64,000 bases of DNA. Source: Lichenostomus cassidix. Taxonomy: Eukaryota; Chordata; Aves; Passeriformes; Meliphagidae. Positions 12,171 through 24,415 of this stretch are shown here, piece by piece. Position numbers and translations under genes: made by a program. The notes under the pieces are model-generated. The model was not told the origin of the DNA. It saw only the letters and a program-made list of their open reading frames with translations, and did no database searches. Within the stretch, counting starts at the first letter, position 1. The number at the start of each line of letters is the position of its first letter. Where the stretch lies: assembly GCA_008360975.2 (NCBI GenBank), contig CM039183.1, positions 57,524,850 through 57,588,849 of the forward strand, written 5' to 3'.

Positions 12171-15100
12171 ACAAAGAATGCACCAGGGTGTCATAATAAT
12201 CCTCCATTAAATCCCTAGTATTTGAATTTTAATGCTATAATTCAACAGCTGACAAAAGCCCATTGAGAAGGTCTAAGGAGAGGAAAAGAGCTGGTCCCAT
12301 TTTCTCAGGGGGTGATGCTATAGCAACATGGAATGAATTTGGGGTCAGGGAACAAGCTGTCTCCAAGCTTTGTTTGCATTTCCTGGCTAAAAGTAGAATC
12401 TGGTGTTATAAATTTTACCAAAATAAGTGGTTATTTGGAGTTGCGTGAAGATCGTTCACTCTGTAAAAATGTGTGCCTTGTAAAAAAAAGAGTGGAGACA
12501 ACAAAACCTGCAGCCAGCAAGACAACAAACTAACAGTCTGTTTTAGAAAGTGCCAGTCTAAGAATTATTTCACAGTCCCTCTTCCTTCTCTGGTTTCCCT
12601 ACCTTCCAGTGCAAACCCTGTACCAGAACTTGAAATGATGCAACACACTAAGTCCATTCTAAAGGAATAACACAAAGACAGCAAAGTCAGTAACAGTGAA
12701 ACAGAGACCTCTTATAATCATCAAAGACCTTGGAAAAGTCTGGTATGTCATTTGTTATGCTTAGCTGTCCCCACACTGAAGGCTTTTGTGCTCTGGGGAA
12801 TGTTGTTTGGTGTAGACAAATGAATACACCTGGAAGACAATTGTCCATTGTGCCAAACACTGCTCATTGGGTGCAGCACAGCCCCCTGCCTGCAGCCCTC
12901 CCTTCCCGGAGCACTGCTCTTCCCTCAGGGACAGTCACCGTGGAGCTGTCCTCAGAGCTGAGTTTAGTGGGGATTAGAGCCCAGGGTGTCTGTAGGTAAT
13001 AGAGTACATTGGCAATTTCTGTACCTTCCACTCTAAGGCATATTTCCAAGAAGTGGGCTGATGCATTCTTCTTCACATGTATAATAACCAGAGATTCATT
13101 AGATAATAGTGATATAATGACATATAAAAGATTAGAAATAATATGTTATGCAGGTCTCTGTGTGGACATACAGATTTTGCCATTGAAGAAAACTATCAAT
13201 ATTTTATTTCATTTGAGATCATGGAACATTTTTCTCTATTTTTCCACTTTGAAATTCATTGCTGGTCACCCGTAGTCAGCCAGCTCCCCAGCTGCTCCAC
13301 TGCCAGAGCCTGCAGCAAGGATGTCTCCATTCTGGCAGTTCTTGTTCAGGCTGCGAGATCAGGGACACAACAACACAAGGAGCCTGGCTGGTGACACTGA
13401 TGTAAGGTGGGTGCTGTGTGTTTGCTGGGTGAAGTGATGTAGGCAGGATGGACAAAAGAAGAACTGCTGTGACTGTAGGATGAAGGAACGAGACATGGTT
13501 TTGAGAGGAATTTGTACCGGACAGAGCAGGATGAGTAGGAGCTGGCAGAGCAGCAGTCCCTCTTGCAGCTGGCATGTTTAATGGCTGCTTGGTCCTGGAG
13601 GTGTTGTAGGTGGAGTACAAGGCAGCTGAAGCAGAGGTTGTCTTGAGCCGCAGTGCCTGCACATCTTACTGATAGGATGGCATTTTCTATCTTTCACACA
13701 GATCCATCCCTCTGGCAAGGGCTTGATGCACAGCAAGAGGTTTAGGAAGCTTTCCTCCTTCCACCCCCCTCCCCCAGAACTCAGTAATAAAAACTTTCTA
13801 CAAGAAAAACACAGCTACTGAGTGTCTTCCTTTGCAATTCTGTCTTTCCTCCCATGTGCCTCTGCATGGGCGAAGCCACTGGGGACTCAATAAACCACTT
13901 CTCTCTTCAGTGTACCTCTGCGGCAGAACAACAGCTCCCTGATATTTTTTGTCAAAAAATTCATTACACTAAATTATTATTTTTTCCAAACGTGCATTTC
14001 AAATTTATATGGGCCAAACTTGCATTACAGCTGCTGCATATAATGCATGTGATAGTTGCTAGACTGTCTACATACTGCTTTTTGGAAGTGGTACACCCAT
14101 TTCTGTCTGCTATTATACCAATATCATTAAGCTGCTTATTCACAGTCTTTTAAAAACAGAGCACCTTATGCCTACATTTTCTTTCCCATGTTTGTGAATT
14201 GCTTTCCAGTTCAGTTTTGCTTTATCTAAGATGAACAGATTTTATGAAAATTCCATTCTTTCACCCTATAGAGAGCCATTTTTCAATAGAAAAGCTGCAA
14301 GCACTGGAGCCCACTCCAAAAGAGTTCAGCTCACTTGACTTCAGGGTCTTTAGAGCAGGAATGATTCCTGTCAGCCTGCTAGATCTAAAAGGGAAGCAGT
14401 TCATGTGCAAACAGCTTTCCATCATTATCCTGGGAAGAATCCCACTGGAAGAATAAAGAGTAGCCATAGGAGAAAATTTCTGCAGTAATGGCATGTCATT
14501 CCCTTGACCCTCTGCTGAAGTGTTCATTTTTGTTATAGATCGGGCAAGAAATATGACATTTTATTGTCTGAGATTTCCAGGCAAGCATTCCTCAATGGGG
14601 TGCAGCTCTCATTGGGTAATAATCTACAGGACTATCCTAGAGAAAACAAGAAACTTCATTGTCGTAACTTTAAGCCTTGTAAGCTATAAATTGTGAAGAT
14701 CCTTTGTTAGATATTTTTTATTTAGTGCCCTTTGTGTGACTGAAATGATTTGCATACAGTTAAATACATGTTGGAATTTGTATGTTAACCACACCGATTC
14801 TGATTATTCCAAGAAAGCAAGAATGGAGGCAGAGTTTGAAAGGTTTGCCAAGGTTTTGGAACACCTTTTCTATTCTGGATTTGGGGATTTTGTGGATAAA
14901 ATTAAAATCTCACATCTTGAATCAGGGATTTCCCAACTTTTGCTGTAAATACCCTTTCATGGTATAAATGTGGCCACAATGTTACTGAATTGATGCCTAC
15001 TCTGGCAGCAAAGTTTATAGGAATGCACAAATGGCCCTGCTTGGGATTTGTAATTCTTCACTGAACAGCATTTCACTATGTCAGTGCAGATGCTACTCTG

Positions 15101-16740
15101 CTGGTCTTGGTGCACATTAGGTTGCTGGGAGGAGTGATGTTCTCAGGCCTCCAGCAAGCCAAACACACACATGCAAACATTTCCTGAGAATGACAGTAAT
15201 CAACCCTTAAAAGTTGCTTGAAGACTGCTCTAGTTTGCATCAGTGCTATTGGCAGAGGTCTTAGAATCAGCAAAATAAATGGCTTCAGCATAAATGAGAT
15301 ATGCGGGAGAAGGAGAGCTGAAATGGAAACAGAAGTGACCAAGCTGAACCAACCCTGTAAACAGCATTTGTGATGCTGGGTATGTCTATGCTGGTTTTGC
15401 ACACTGCTGTGAGTTTGTTATGGACAGACATGCATCAGCCTCAGCCTAAAGGCACCTAATTTCAGCAATATAAGATTACACTGATACTGAGCCAGAGATG
15501 CCAATCTGAGCTCTGAAAAATCTAAGCACTGCAGTGGCTGTATTTCAACTACCTCCACTTCCAACATGCATAGGGTACAAATATTCTTTCAGAAGATATG
15601 TTTGCTCATTACTGTCTGTGGAAGTCCCTTTCCATCCTTTGTTACCTTGGAGCAAACCCTGTGTATCAATCTTAATTCTATTTCAGATCTGCTTAATTTT
15701 ATTCAATGATCATTAGACTCCGTTAATTTTTTTGAAAGCAACAAGTGGAACGCCAGTCAGGTTTGGCTTTCCAGTCTTTGACTACCCCTATGATGTGCTA
15801 GCTCTAAGTCTATCTCTTCCCAAGGGCATTGCTGTCATAAAAACTGATTTCTCTTTCTGAGAGTCTTTAGGATAAAACAAGTCTTGGGAAAGACAATGGA
15901 TGGTATACCTATCAATAATCTGATGGCCAGAATGAAGTCAGCATTGAAGTTCACAGCCAAGGGTTCTCAGAATCTACTTAAGTGGCTGCATTCAAGTTTT
16001 CCATGGTCCACTACACAGAGTTACCTGAGAAAGGAATCCTTCTGCTAGCAGATGCCAACCAGAATCAAATCTGGGATCACAAGTATATTCTTGTTCTCTC
16101 TCCTCTTTATTTTCTAATTCCATGACAAGGTGACACTCTTCTTTGGACAGAAAAGAGAGAAAATCTATCTGGGAAGCAGAAAGAGACCTGCTCACACTGA
16201 AGGTGCTGCTGAAGCATGCAGATGTTCCCAAACAAAGACTATTCCCTTATAAATTCATGTGAAAAACTCTGTGCCTTGGCACAGCCCAGATTCCCATGAA
16301 GAAATCTAACCTTATCTAACTAATGTGGAGCTGAATTAGTGAAAGCAAGGGAATTATCAAGATTAGAGGCAGGGCATTTAACTAGTGGCATATAATCAAT
16401 AAACCTGTGGTGTTAACTTGATCAGGAAGTCTGCCTTACTCTAAGTGGAGTAGGTGAGAAAAGTCCATAGTGAGACTGATTGTGTTTTAAAAATGCCAAA
16501 AATGAAAAAATTAGTAAATTTAGCTGGATTTTTAGCTTGTAAAATAGAAGATTGAGGGGAGAAAGGATAAAATATTTGAACAATATGCAAGTTACTGCAG
16601 AGAGGAAGGGGACATTCCATTCTCCATGCCATTGCCAGGATGATAAAAAATTTTTGACTTCAAAAGCATCAAGGGGGTCCATACTGAAGATACACTGAAT
16701 ATTCTTAGAAAGAGGTTAATAAGGGACTGAGACATATTAT
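12171..16740. other. Non-coding stretch, nothing recognised
   Basis: Mostly unique sequence. A patch at about 12860-13660 is somewhat richer in G and C and carries a 128-codon frame on - (13276-13662) overlapped by others on both strands. None has recognised domains, and the length fits chance. Confidence 0.65.
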
Positions 16741-16749
16741 CTGAGAAGT

Positions 16750-16862
16750 ATTAGGAATCTCCATTAATGGAGGTCTTAAACACTTGAACACTTACCAGGC
16801 TGGACCTAGGCATACCAGATCCTCCCTTGAGGCATGGGCTGGAACAAACGAGCTTTCTTCCT
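16750..16862 (+). mobile_element. Degraded CR1 LINE 3' fragment
   Basis: The stretch begins gaatctccattaatggagg and ends gggctggaacaaacgagct...ttcc. From memory of avian CR1 3' regions, the same order is found there: gaatctccat..ttggagat near one end, then ggttggactagatgatctt..cccttcc. The copy is about 110 bp, heavily diverged, oriented with its 3' end to the right and lacking the terminal octamer repeats. A RepeatMasker hit to any CR1 subfamily would confirm it. Confidence 0.5.
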
Positions 16863-16874
16863 ACACTTTTGCGG

Positions 16875-19800
16875 TGCTGTGGGATTTTTTTAACCTCATC
16901 ACTGAATAGGTGTTTATATGGTCTCCGTTGCTTAATTGCAGGCAGTTAGTTTAGAATACCTCATGGCTTTATTCAAACAGCAGAGCCTTTCCCTAATAAT
17001 GTTCTCACCAGAACTACTCTTCCATCTTAGCTCAATTCCTCCTGGTTAAGGAGGAACTGTGTTACTGTACTTTCAGTATCTTGGTGGTTACACATATTTT
17101 TGCATTTCAGGAATGAATTTGGGACCTCCCTGGAACCCATAGATGTGAAACACATAATCCTGATCTACGTTCCTAATCCATCACAGACCATTTTTCAGGG
17201 GAAATATGTACATATTTTTCCCAGCTCTAGATGAAAGATGGCAAAGGATGCCACAATAAGGTATAAGATATCTCAAAGAGAACAAGAAACATATTATTTC
17301 CTCTTTTTACAGCTTGTTTGGAATTTGTTGGTGGCAACTGTGGCCAGTTAAACAGCAGTCTCCTGATGTTACTTATCTGTCAAAGGAAAGGAAAGTTATT
17401 TCCCATGATGAAAACAACAGATGTGAGTTGTACTCTGGAAACTGAACCTCAGGTCAAACAAGTACTTCTTGAGAGTGAAAAGTACAAAAATTAAATTAAG
17501 AACAACTTAAATGACATTTCTAGTTTTAAAGATGTTGAGCATTGTTCTTTACCTTTTTCTCAGAACCTACAAATTTCTTTGCTGACAGTAAGTTTCTGTG
17601 AGGAAGATAGGAAGCTATTGCAGCATTGAAATAATTAAATGTTTTGCTCTGTGTTTGGACGAGCGCATGCATTCATGTGAATGGATTTGCTGTGAATTGA
17701 AAGCTGATTTGGTGCTCTATCTGGATGCTGAGAAGTGCAAACATGAACTCAAGTCATGCCTAACAATGGCTACCTCAGTGTGTGTACAGTAAGTGCTCCC
17801 ATGTTTCTGTCTGGGAAATCCTGGATTGGAATATATGTGTGCATGCAGTGCACAGATGGCTAACATATGTAATCAGGAATGGTTTTGGGTGCATCAGACT
17901 AGATGCAAAGATTAACTCCTGTGAGTACATGCAGTGAGCCTGGGGTGTCTGGAGACTCAGCTAGCACCAGTGCTCCAGGCACTGATCCAAGACGTCTGGA
18001 CACTCAGCAACCATCGATAGCTCCTGCTGATGTCTGGTCTGGCAGCAGGACATCCCCTCCACCCTCTGACCAAATGACCACATCTCTGTTTACCAACTGA
18101 ATTACATTTTGGGCTGGGCTAAAAGAAGGGACATGTCACAGGATGCAAGCTAAGTAGTTGCCCTAAACAAAGAAAAAACACAAAAATCCCCTGTGTTCAC
18201 GTCATTGCACAAATGTCCAGATGTAATGGTTCTAGCTGAGAAGGAGTTCATTTTTCCCATTGCAGCAAAAGAAAAAAAAGATGAAAAGAAGGAAGAAAGG
18301 TGGACACTCATTGTTTACAACATTGGCTTTCTGGAGCAACTGCTATGGGGGCTAGAGCTCTGCTTCCCAGAAAGCAGTCAGATATCACTTGTTGATAAGA
18401 ATTAGAGAATAAAATCTTCAGGTTTTTTCTTTTGCTTATGCATGCACAACCTTTCACTTTTGCTTTAGTAAACTGCCTTATCTCAAGCTATGAGTTGTTT
18501 TTCATTTTATTTCCTCTCCCCTGTCCAGCTGAGAAGGAGTTGTGAGAGAGCAGCTTGGTGGGCACCTGGCATCCAGCCAAGGTCAACCTGCCATAACAGA
18601 TAAATCATGTATTCTTAGGTTTTCTTCAGAGTATCACTTGAGAGATAAATTAACTGTTTTAAAAGAAAACTGCCCAGAATAAATGTTCTTAACTTCAATG
18701 TTTGTGCAACTATGCCTTTGCAACTCTAGATGTTAAATTGGCATGGAGTAATACTGCACAGTCAGATGAAAAAGACCATCTTTACTTTCTTAAATTGTAA
18801 GAGCAGTTCCCATTCTCCCCATCTTGTCCAGATGCAAAAATAGAACTGGGGTCTTGCTCTTCATGTGCAGCTCATCTGCAATTGTAGAAGTACTGCAGGA
18901 GCATAATCCACATTCTACATAAATTCAGTAGTAAAAGTAGTTTAGTTTGCTTCATATTGAGAAAGTCATTGTGAGACTACGGACAAGTGAGTGAACCTCC
19001 AGAAATGTAGGACAGTCTGTTGCTGTTATTTTGGAGTCTTTAAAGCCAAGTGATATATTTTCCCGCAGCTTGGTCAGTCTAAACATCAAATTTTAGGAAG
19101 TTGTTGTATTTTATTTTTTCTGCTGCTGTCCAAGAATGCATGTTTACCCTTATACAGAGACAGTTGGACCAATGATCTTCTGAAATAAAATTATGAAAGA
19201 AATATTCATTCCATGTCAGATTCCAAGGTTTAAAGTTTCTGTGGGATTTTTTATTTTGTTTTATTTTTTTATAAATTATTTTCACACACAAGAAAATCAG
19301 TCTCACTCAAGAGCTGTACTCCGCAGCTGGGTCTGTTTCCAAGTCTCAGTCTGAAGGTGGGGTATGGACTTTGGATATTTTTAGCCACAAAATATGTGAA
19401 CTACAAAGGTATGTAAACTACACATATATTTGCCTGTTCTTTCAAAGGAATTCTCTTCATTGCAGGAGAAAAATGTTGCCCACAGAAAGTTGGCAGAGTA
19501 GCAGTCCATGTCCCAGCAGATGCCTATGGAATGTTTCTGACTGCTCTGCATGCTAAATTGTGTGGCTTTATAAATAGTGTTAAAATATTCAACTCTAGTT
19601 AAAAAAAAAAAGTTTAAAAACCATTAATTTATTTTCCCCAAGGCACACGTAGTATGGACAACAAACAATGCACGTATAAACCAGCCATTCCCTAAATACT
19701 TTTCTCATCTACTGCATCTAATGCAACCAAAAATGGTTTCAACTAGGTCAAACAGGACCATTTGTTAATTAAAGCAGTATCTGATGGAGTGTGGTTGACG

Positions 19801-21225
19801 CAATATGGTAATTCATCACCAATTTCCTATCTAATTATGAGCATAGGTCTAGATTTAGGAAAGCTCTTAGATGAACATATAAACAAGTTTGTCTTCAAGA
19901 CAAGGTATAAATACAATGTTGTATTTTATCTAAGTATTGACATCTGTTTTTTCTCATTAGCTAAGTTTTACTGCTACTTTGCTTAACATGTAAGCTCTTT
20001 GAATGATTCTTGAAAACATACTTAGTTCTCTTAGACATGGAAAGCTCAAGGACAATTCAGGTGGTTTGAGTATGGCCCAGAATGATCAATTTTGAGAGGT
20101 GCTTCAATTAAATGGAATTTTAAGGTATGCTTAAAGCTAATAATGTTCTTATTTTTCTTTCTTAGCAAAAGGTTATCGTTTTATTAAAATGATTACATAA
20201 ACAGCTAATAGAGTTTTTTCATTACTTTAGTATCTTTCAATTGATGATGTAAAAATATGTTTTAAAGTTGTGTGGATAAAGAAATTAAATATTCCTCTGA
20301 AATTAATAGCTACTTACCTTGAATTCTCAATATTCTTAACAGGATGTTCATTAAATTACCCTTTTATTTGAAGATTTGTAGTGATTGGATTTGCATTTTC
20401 TCAAAATAGTTATTGGAAAGTATTCTACTTTAACTGCATGAACTTGCTTCATCACACCACTTGATAGTCTAGGTCTGAAATCCAGCTTCTTCCTAAATTA
20501 AATGGTTTGGTGCAGTCATATGGTGTTTTTGTGCCTCAGTGGAATATCTGCCCATCCTAAGCAATGGTCAGCAGGGAATGCTCATCCTCCAAAATGTTTG
20601 TAGTTCATCTCTTCTTCCCGGCCACTCTCCGGTTGTATGTCACCATTGGTGCAGATTGACCTATTAACTCTGAGTTGTCTGCTTCAAAACATGTCTCCTT
20701 TTTTCCTTCTCCTGCTTCTTTCTGTTTAACTTTTTTTCCCCCAGCTTTGCATCCTGAATGGCTTAAGGTCAGCTTAGGTGTAGTCTAACTAAAACCAATC
20801 CTCTTTATCTTACCTCCAAAACACTTTCCACTCACACTTTCTGTGCCTGCCAAGAACACCCTTTGCCTTGTAATTCAAACAATCTTTGATTCTTCTTTTG
20901 ACTTCTCTCCTCAGAGTCTAACTATAAGTAAACAGTCACTCACATAAATTATTTTGTCCACCTTTGCAAAGGGTACAAGTATCATTTATTGAAATTCAAA
21001 ATTTTGCATAGCTCTATCCTACTTTTATTTTGAAAATGCCTCCTTTAGTCTTGTGATTAACTTAATAGCTTAAAGTAAAATCATTAATAAAGTTATCTTT
21101 TTATGTCACCTTTAAAAAGATCTTACTACAACAGCAATTATAATAATGATACCAATTATAATGCCATCATTATATAGTAATTCTGAACTCTTCTTCATAG
21201 TTCTATTTCTTCCTCACACATTTCC
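16875..21225. other. Non-coding stretch, nothing recognised
   Basis: Unique AT-rich sequence with a purine tract at 18266-18301 and an A-run near 19600. Open frames are 76 codons or fewer. A cysteine-rich frame at 17598-17789 is discussed among the findings. No interspersed element is recognised. Confidence 0.7.
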
Positions 21226-21226
21226 C

Positions 21227-21304
21227 ATTATTATTGTTAGTAGTAGTAGTAGCAGCAGTAGTAGCAGTAGTAGTAGTAGTAGTACCATCATCATCATCAC
21301 CATC
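21227..21304. repeat. Compound trinucleotide microsatellite
   Basis: Consecutive runs of ATT, then TAG interrupted by CAG, then a CAT/CAC run, about 78 bases in all. A compound array of this kind usually arises by slippage plus point mutation and is a likely length polymorphism. The serine or threonine runs in the frames across it are products of the repeat, not proteins. Confidence 0.97.
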
Positions 21305-24200
21305 TTTTACATAGTAAGTACTTGGATATAAAAATTGCTGAAGTTTCAGGTCATGTACTCCCCCTTTCTTGTTTTTCAGCAAAGTTTTGGCAATATGTGC
21401 ACATGCAAAAATACAAAAAATATACAAAAAAGTTTCAGTGGTTCGCATCTTTCTTTGGAACTGTCTCTGTGCCAAGAGGATCTGTCCTTGATGTAGAAAC
21501 AGTTTTGTTGACTTCATAATGCTTCTTTGTTTTGGAGGGAAAGTAAACACCTTTTGAACTAGCTTTGAAACATGTGTTTCAAGGACTCGTGAAAGAAATA
21601 GATTTTTTTTATTGTTGGATTGAACAGGTCAAAAGGTTAAACTGCAATGGTATTAGGTTCTGATTGATAGATTTGCTGTAGAATATCTGCCTGTGTGATT
21701 CCCCAGGGCTGTTCAGCTGAGAAAGTGTTGTATGATCAAACCTGCTCTCAGTGGATTGGGTAAAAACAAGGGCAGTCAGGGGATGGATGGTAGCTCGCTG
21801 CAATTTTATTTTTCCTAATTTATTTGGGTATTTTTGGTTTTTTTCTTTTTTTTCTTAAGTCCTCATTTCCTGAGAGGAAAAATCCACAACTCAGTTTGTA
21901 CCTAACCTTTCTTGAAATTAAAGCAAAGTAAGTTTCATGTTACTTTTCAAGTACACTTTTTCTATCCAAGGATATCAAAACAAAGTCAAGAGGAGATATT
22001 GCTACTTCTCCTACAATGGAAGTTGTTCTGGACTGAGTAGAACTTCAGCATTCACTCTTCTGCATTTCTAATCCGGCACTAAAAGAAACTTTAACTAAGA
22101 AGTGAGGTTTCTGAGACAAAATTAGGGACAAACCTTACTGACGTTTCTGCCAGAAGCAGAGCTTTCATCAGTTCTCCCTTTTGTGATTTTTTGCCTGGTG
22201 TTCAGCTCACCACAGTTACCCTGCAGTGAGCACTCGTCTGTCTTCTACCTGCATGTCATCTCTCTTTTCAGGTCTGAGTTTGAAATTGGCCGATGGGTTC
22301 AAATGTGCATATACTGAAATATTTGACAGACAGAGATACACACAATAAGATCTCCAAGTCATTAGTGTTTCAGGCAAGAAACTAGACTAAAAGATTATGA
22401 AATAAAATATCCACTTCCACCCTGCTCCAAAAATCGAGGCACAAACTGAACAATCTTCTGCAAGAAGCTTTTCTTCTGAAAAAAAACTCTGGTAAGTCCC
22501 AGATGCCCAATATGGGTTCTGGCACTGCTCATGATTTGATGTTAATGTCCCTCCTGTTCTGATGTGGTGGTCATCAGTACACGGTGTAGAATAACCCCAG
22601 GCAGACAAATTCATAGGTCATGATTGTCTCATGTATATTTGCTCCATCATTTGTATCAAATGTCAACATAAATCAACACAGAGTGGTATGAGTACAATCA
22701 CTGTTAAGACAGCGTTAGCTGCTATCTAACTTCTACTTTGTATACTGAGAAATAGATAAAGGGAATTAATTTACGATCTGAAAATGCTCAACCATTTTAA
22801 ACTCTGAAAAATCATTAAGTGCTATGAGCTGCATTTCTCTTTGAGCTGTTCTCTGCCTCCATGTTCATCTTCTTTAGACTTGTGCTTGTTGTGCAGGTAT
22901 GAAAAAGTGCTATGTGGTTTAACCATAAGGCTCTTGGAAAACAAGTCTGTAGAACATTGTTTGTGTGCCTCTGAAAGGTTCTCCTGTTTTTCCCCATTAT
23001 ATAAATACTGAATAAAAAATGAAAGTCTTGAAACACAGGCCCTGTCATAAAAGTTTAACCAGACAGGTGAAAACTTTTTCTAACAGCAAATCTCTTCAAA
23101 GGAAATTCAGATTTAGTTTGTCAAGAATGCATAAACTATAGAAAATAAAATGCTGCCTTTCCATAGTTAACTGGGTTGCAAATGTAATTTCATGTTGTAC
23201 ATTAAGAATTAAATATGTAAACAATCAAGGTCAAAGTTAAACATGAAGCTTTTACCTTTTGATGTATTGGTTTATTGGTTTATTACTAGTCCTGCTTCAG
23301 CATTATGATTTCCCTGATTTGTGGGCTGGCACTAATTGCTTCTTGCAAAAATAGTGACTGTGTTTACTTTACATGTGGCCAATGCATTATGACCTGCTCA
23401 CTGACTCTTGAATTTCACTGTTCCTAATGGCAGGGGGAGAAAGAAGCATCTTAGACTCTCAGTTCATTCCACCTGGTACTCTATAAACTGCATTTTGCCA
23501 TTCCTCTGCTCCATATTATCCATGTAGATGACCTGATTGCATGATGGTTGCAACCAAAGTTATGTATCTGCATTAACATGGATTGCAGATCAACAGAAGA
23601 TGATTTATAGAACTATCCATTTGATGCTGAGGATCTGACATTCAAAATCACACACATGCCAGGGTTTTTCAGGCTTCCGACTAACTATTGCCTGGCATCA
23701 GGTCTGACTTGTGCTGGAGAGTGCTAGCTGTGGTCCCATTGTTCAGCTATAGGAATAAATGCATTCATTAATCCTAAACCAGTTCCATGATGAAAATCAA
23801 AGCACATGGAGTAGAACTGTCATACTCACTTCCAAAGTACAGTCCTGGTTTGGTTGGACTCTAAAGTGGATACATGTTGTCTCAGAAAAAAGATCTGCCA
23901 AGAGTAGTTTCCTCTCCAGTAGAAGGTAGTAGCTTAGCAGAAGGATGCAAGGAGCAGGATAAATATGTGGGGATTCTTACAGAATACTGATGTCCACAGA
24001 CAACACGGATTCACTGAAATGGAAAATCCTGAGCCAAGATTATGGAATCTGTGAGGGTCCACAGGTCCCAAGACTGCTTTTGCACAATTTTTCTTGTAAC
24101 TGTTATTAAATTCATCCCAAAGGCAGCTCTGATAACATGTAAACACTACAAATGTGCTGATTTGTAGAGCTTTAGAGCTTTCGCTTTCACTTTTTTTCTT
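21305..24200. other. Non-coding stretch, nothing recognised
   Basis: Unique sequence. Open frames are 115 codons or fewer, the longest (21203-21550 on -) running through the microsatellite. No repeat family or RNA gene is recognised. Confidence 0.7.
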
Positions 24201-24209
24201 TCCCATCAG

Positions 24210-24415
24210 TGTCTTCAGGCATTTCCAATGGTGTAGCCAAAGTGTCTCACATTGGCTCTCTAGAAGGAAGCAGACCCAGGGCTGGGGGTCACGTAGCTCC
24301 ACTGTGCTACCGGAACGATATTTGGACCGGAATGTGCTGGAATGATGAATGTGGTCTCCACGTCAGGCATGCCTCATCTCTTCCAAACAACATTCTTGTA
24401 CAGATTAGAGGATAA
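24210..24415 (+). other. Weak candidate exon
   Basis: A strong acceptor-like sequence (tttttttctttcccatcag, ending at 24209) is followed by a patch open in two frames: one to 24345, the other to 24415, about 68 codons. Several CpG dinucleotides cluster at about 24289-24362 (acgt, ccggaacg, ccgg, cacgt), unusual against its neighbours. No protein is recognised and no clear donor ends it, so it could be a terminal or lncRNA exon, or nothing. Confidence 0.12.

Noticed and set aside
13276..13662. 128-codon open frame on the minus strand
   Set aside because: No domain; overlapped by frames on the other strand; length within chance.
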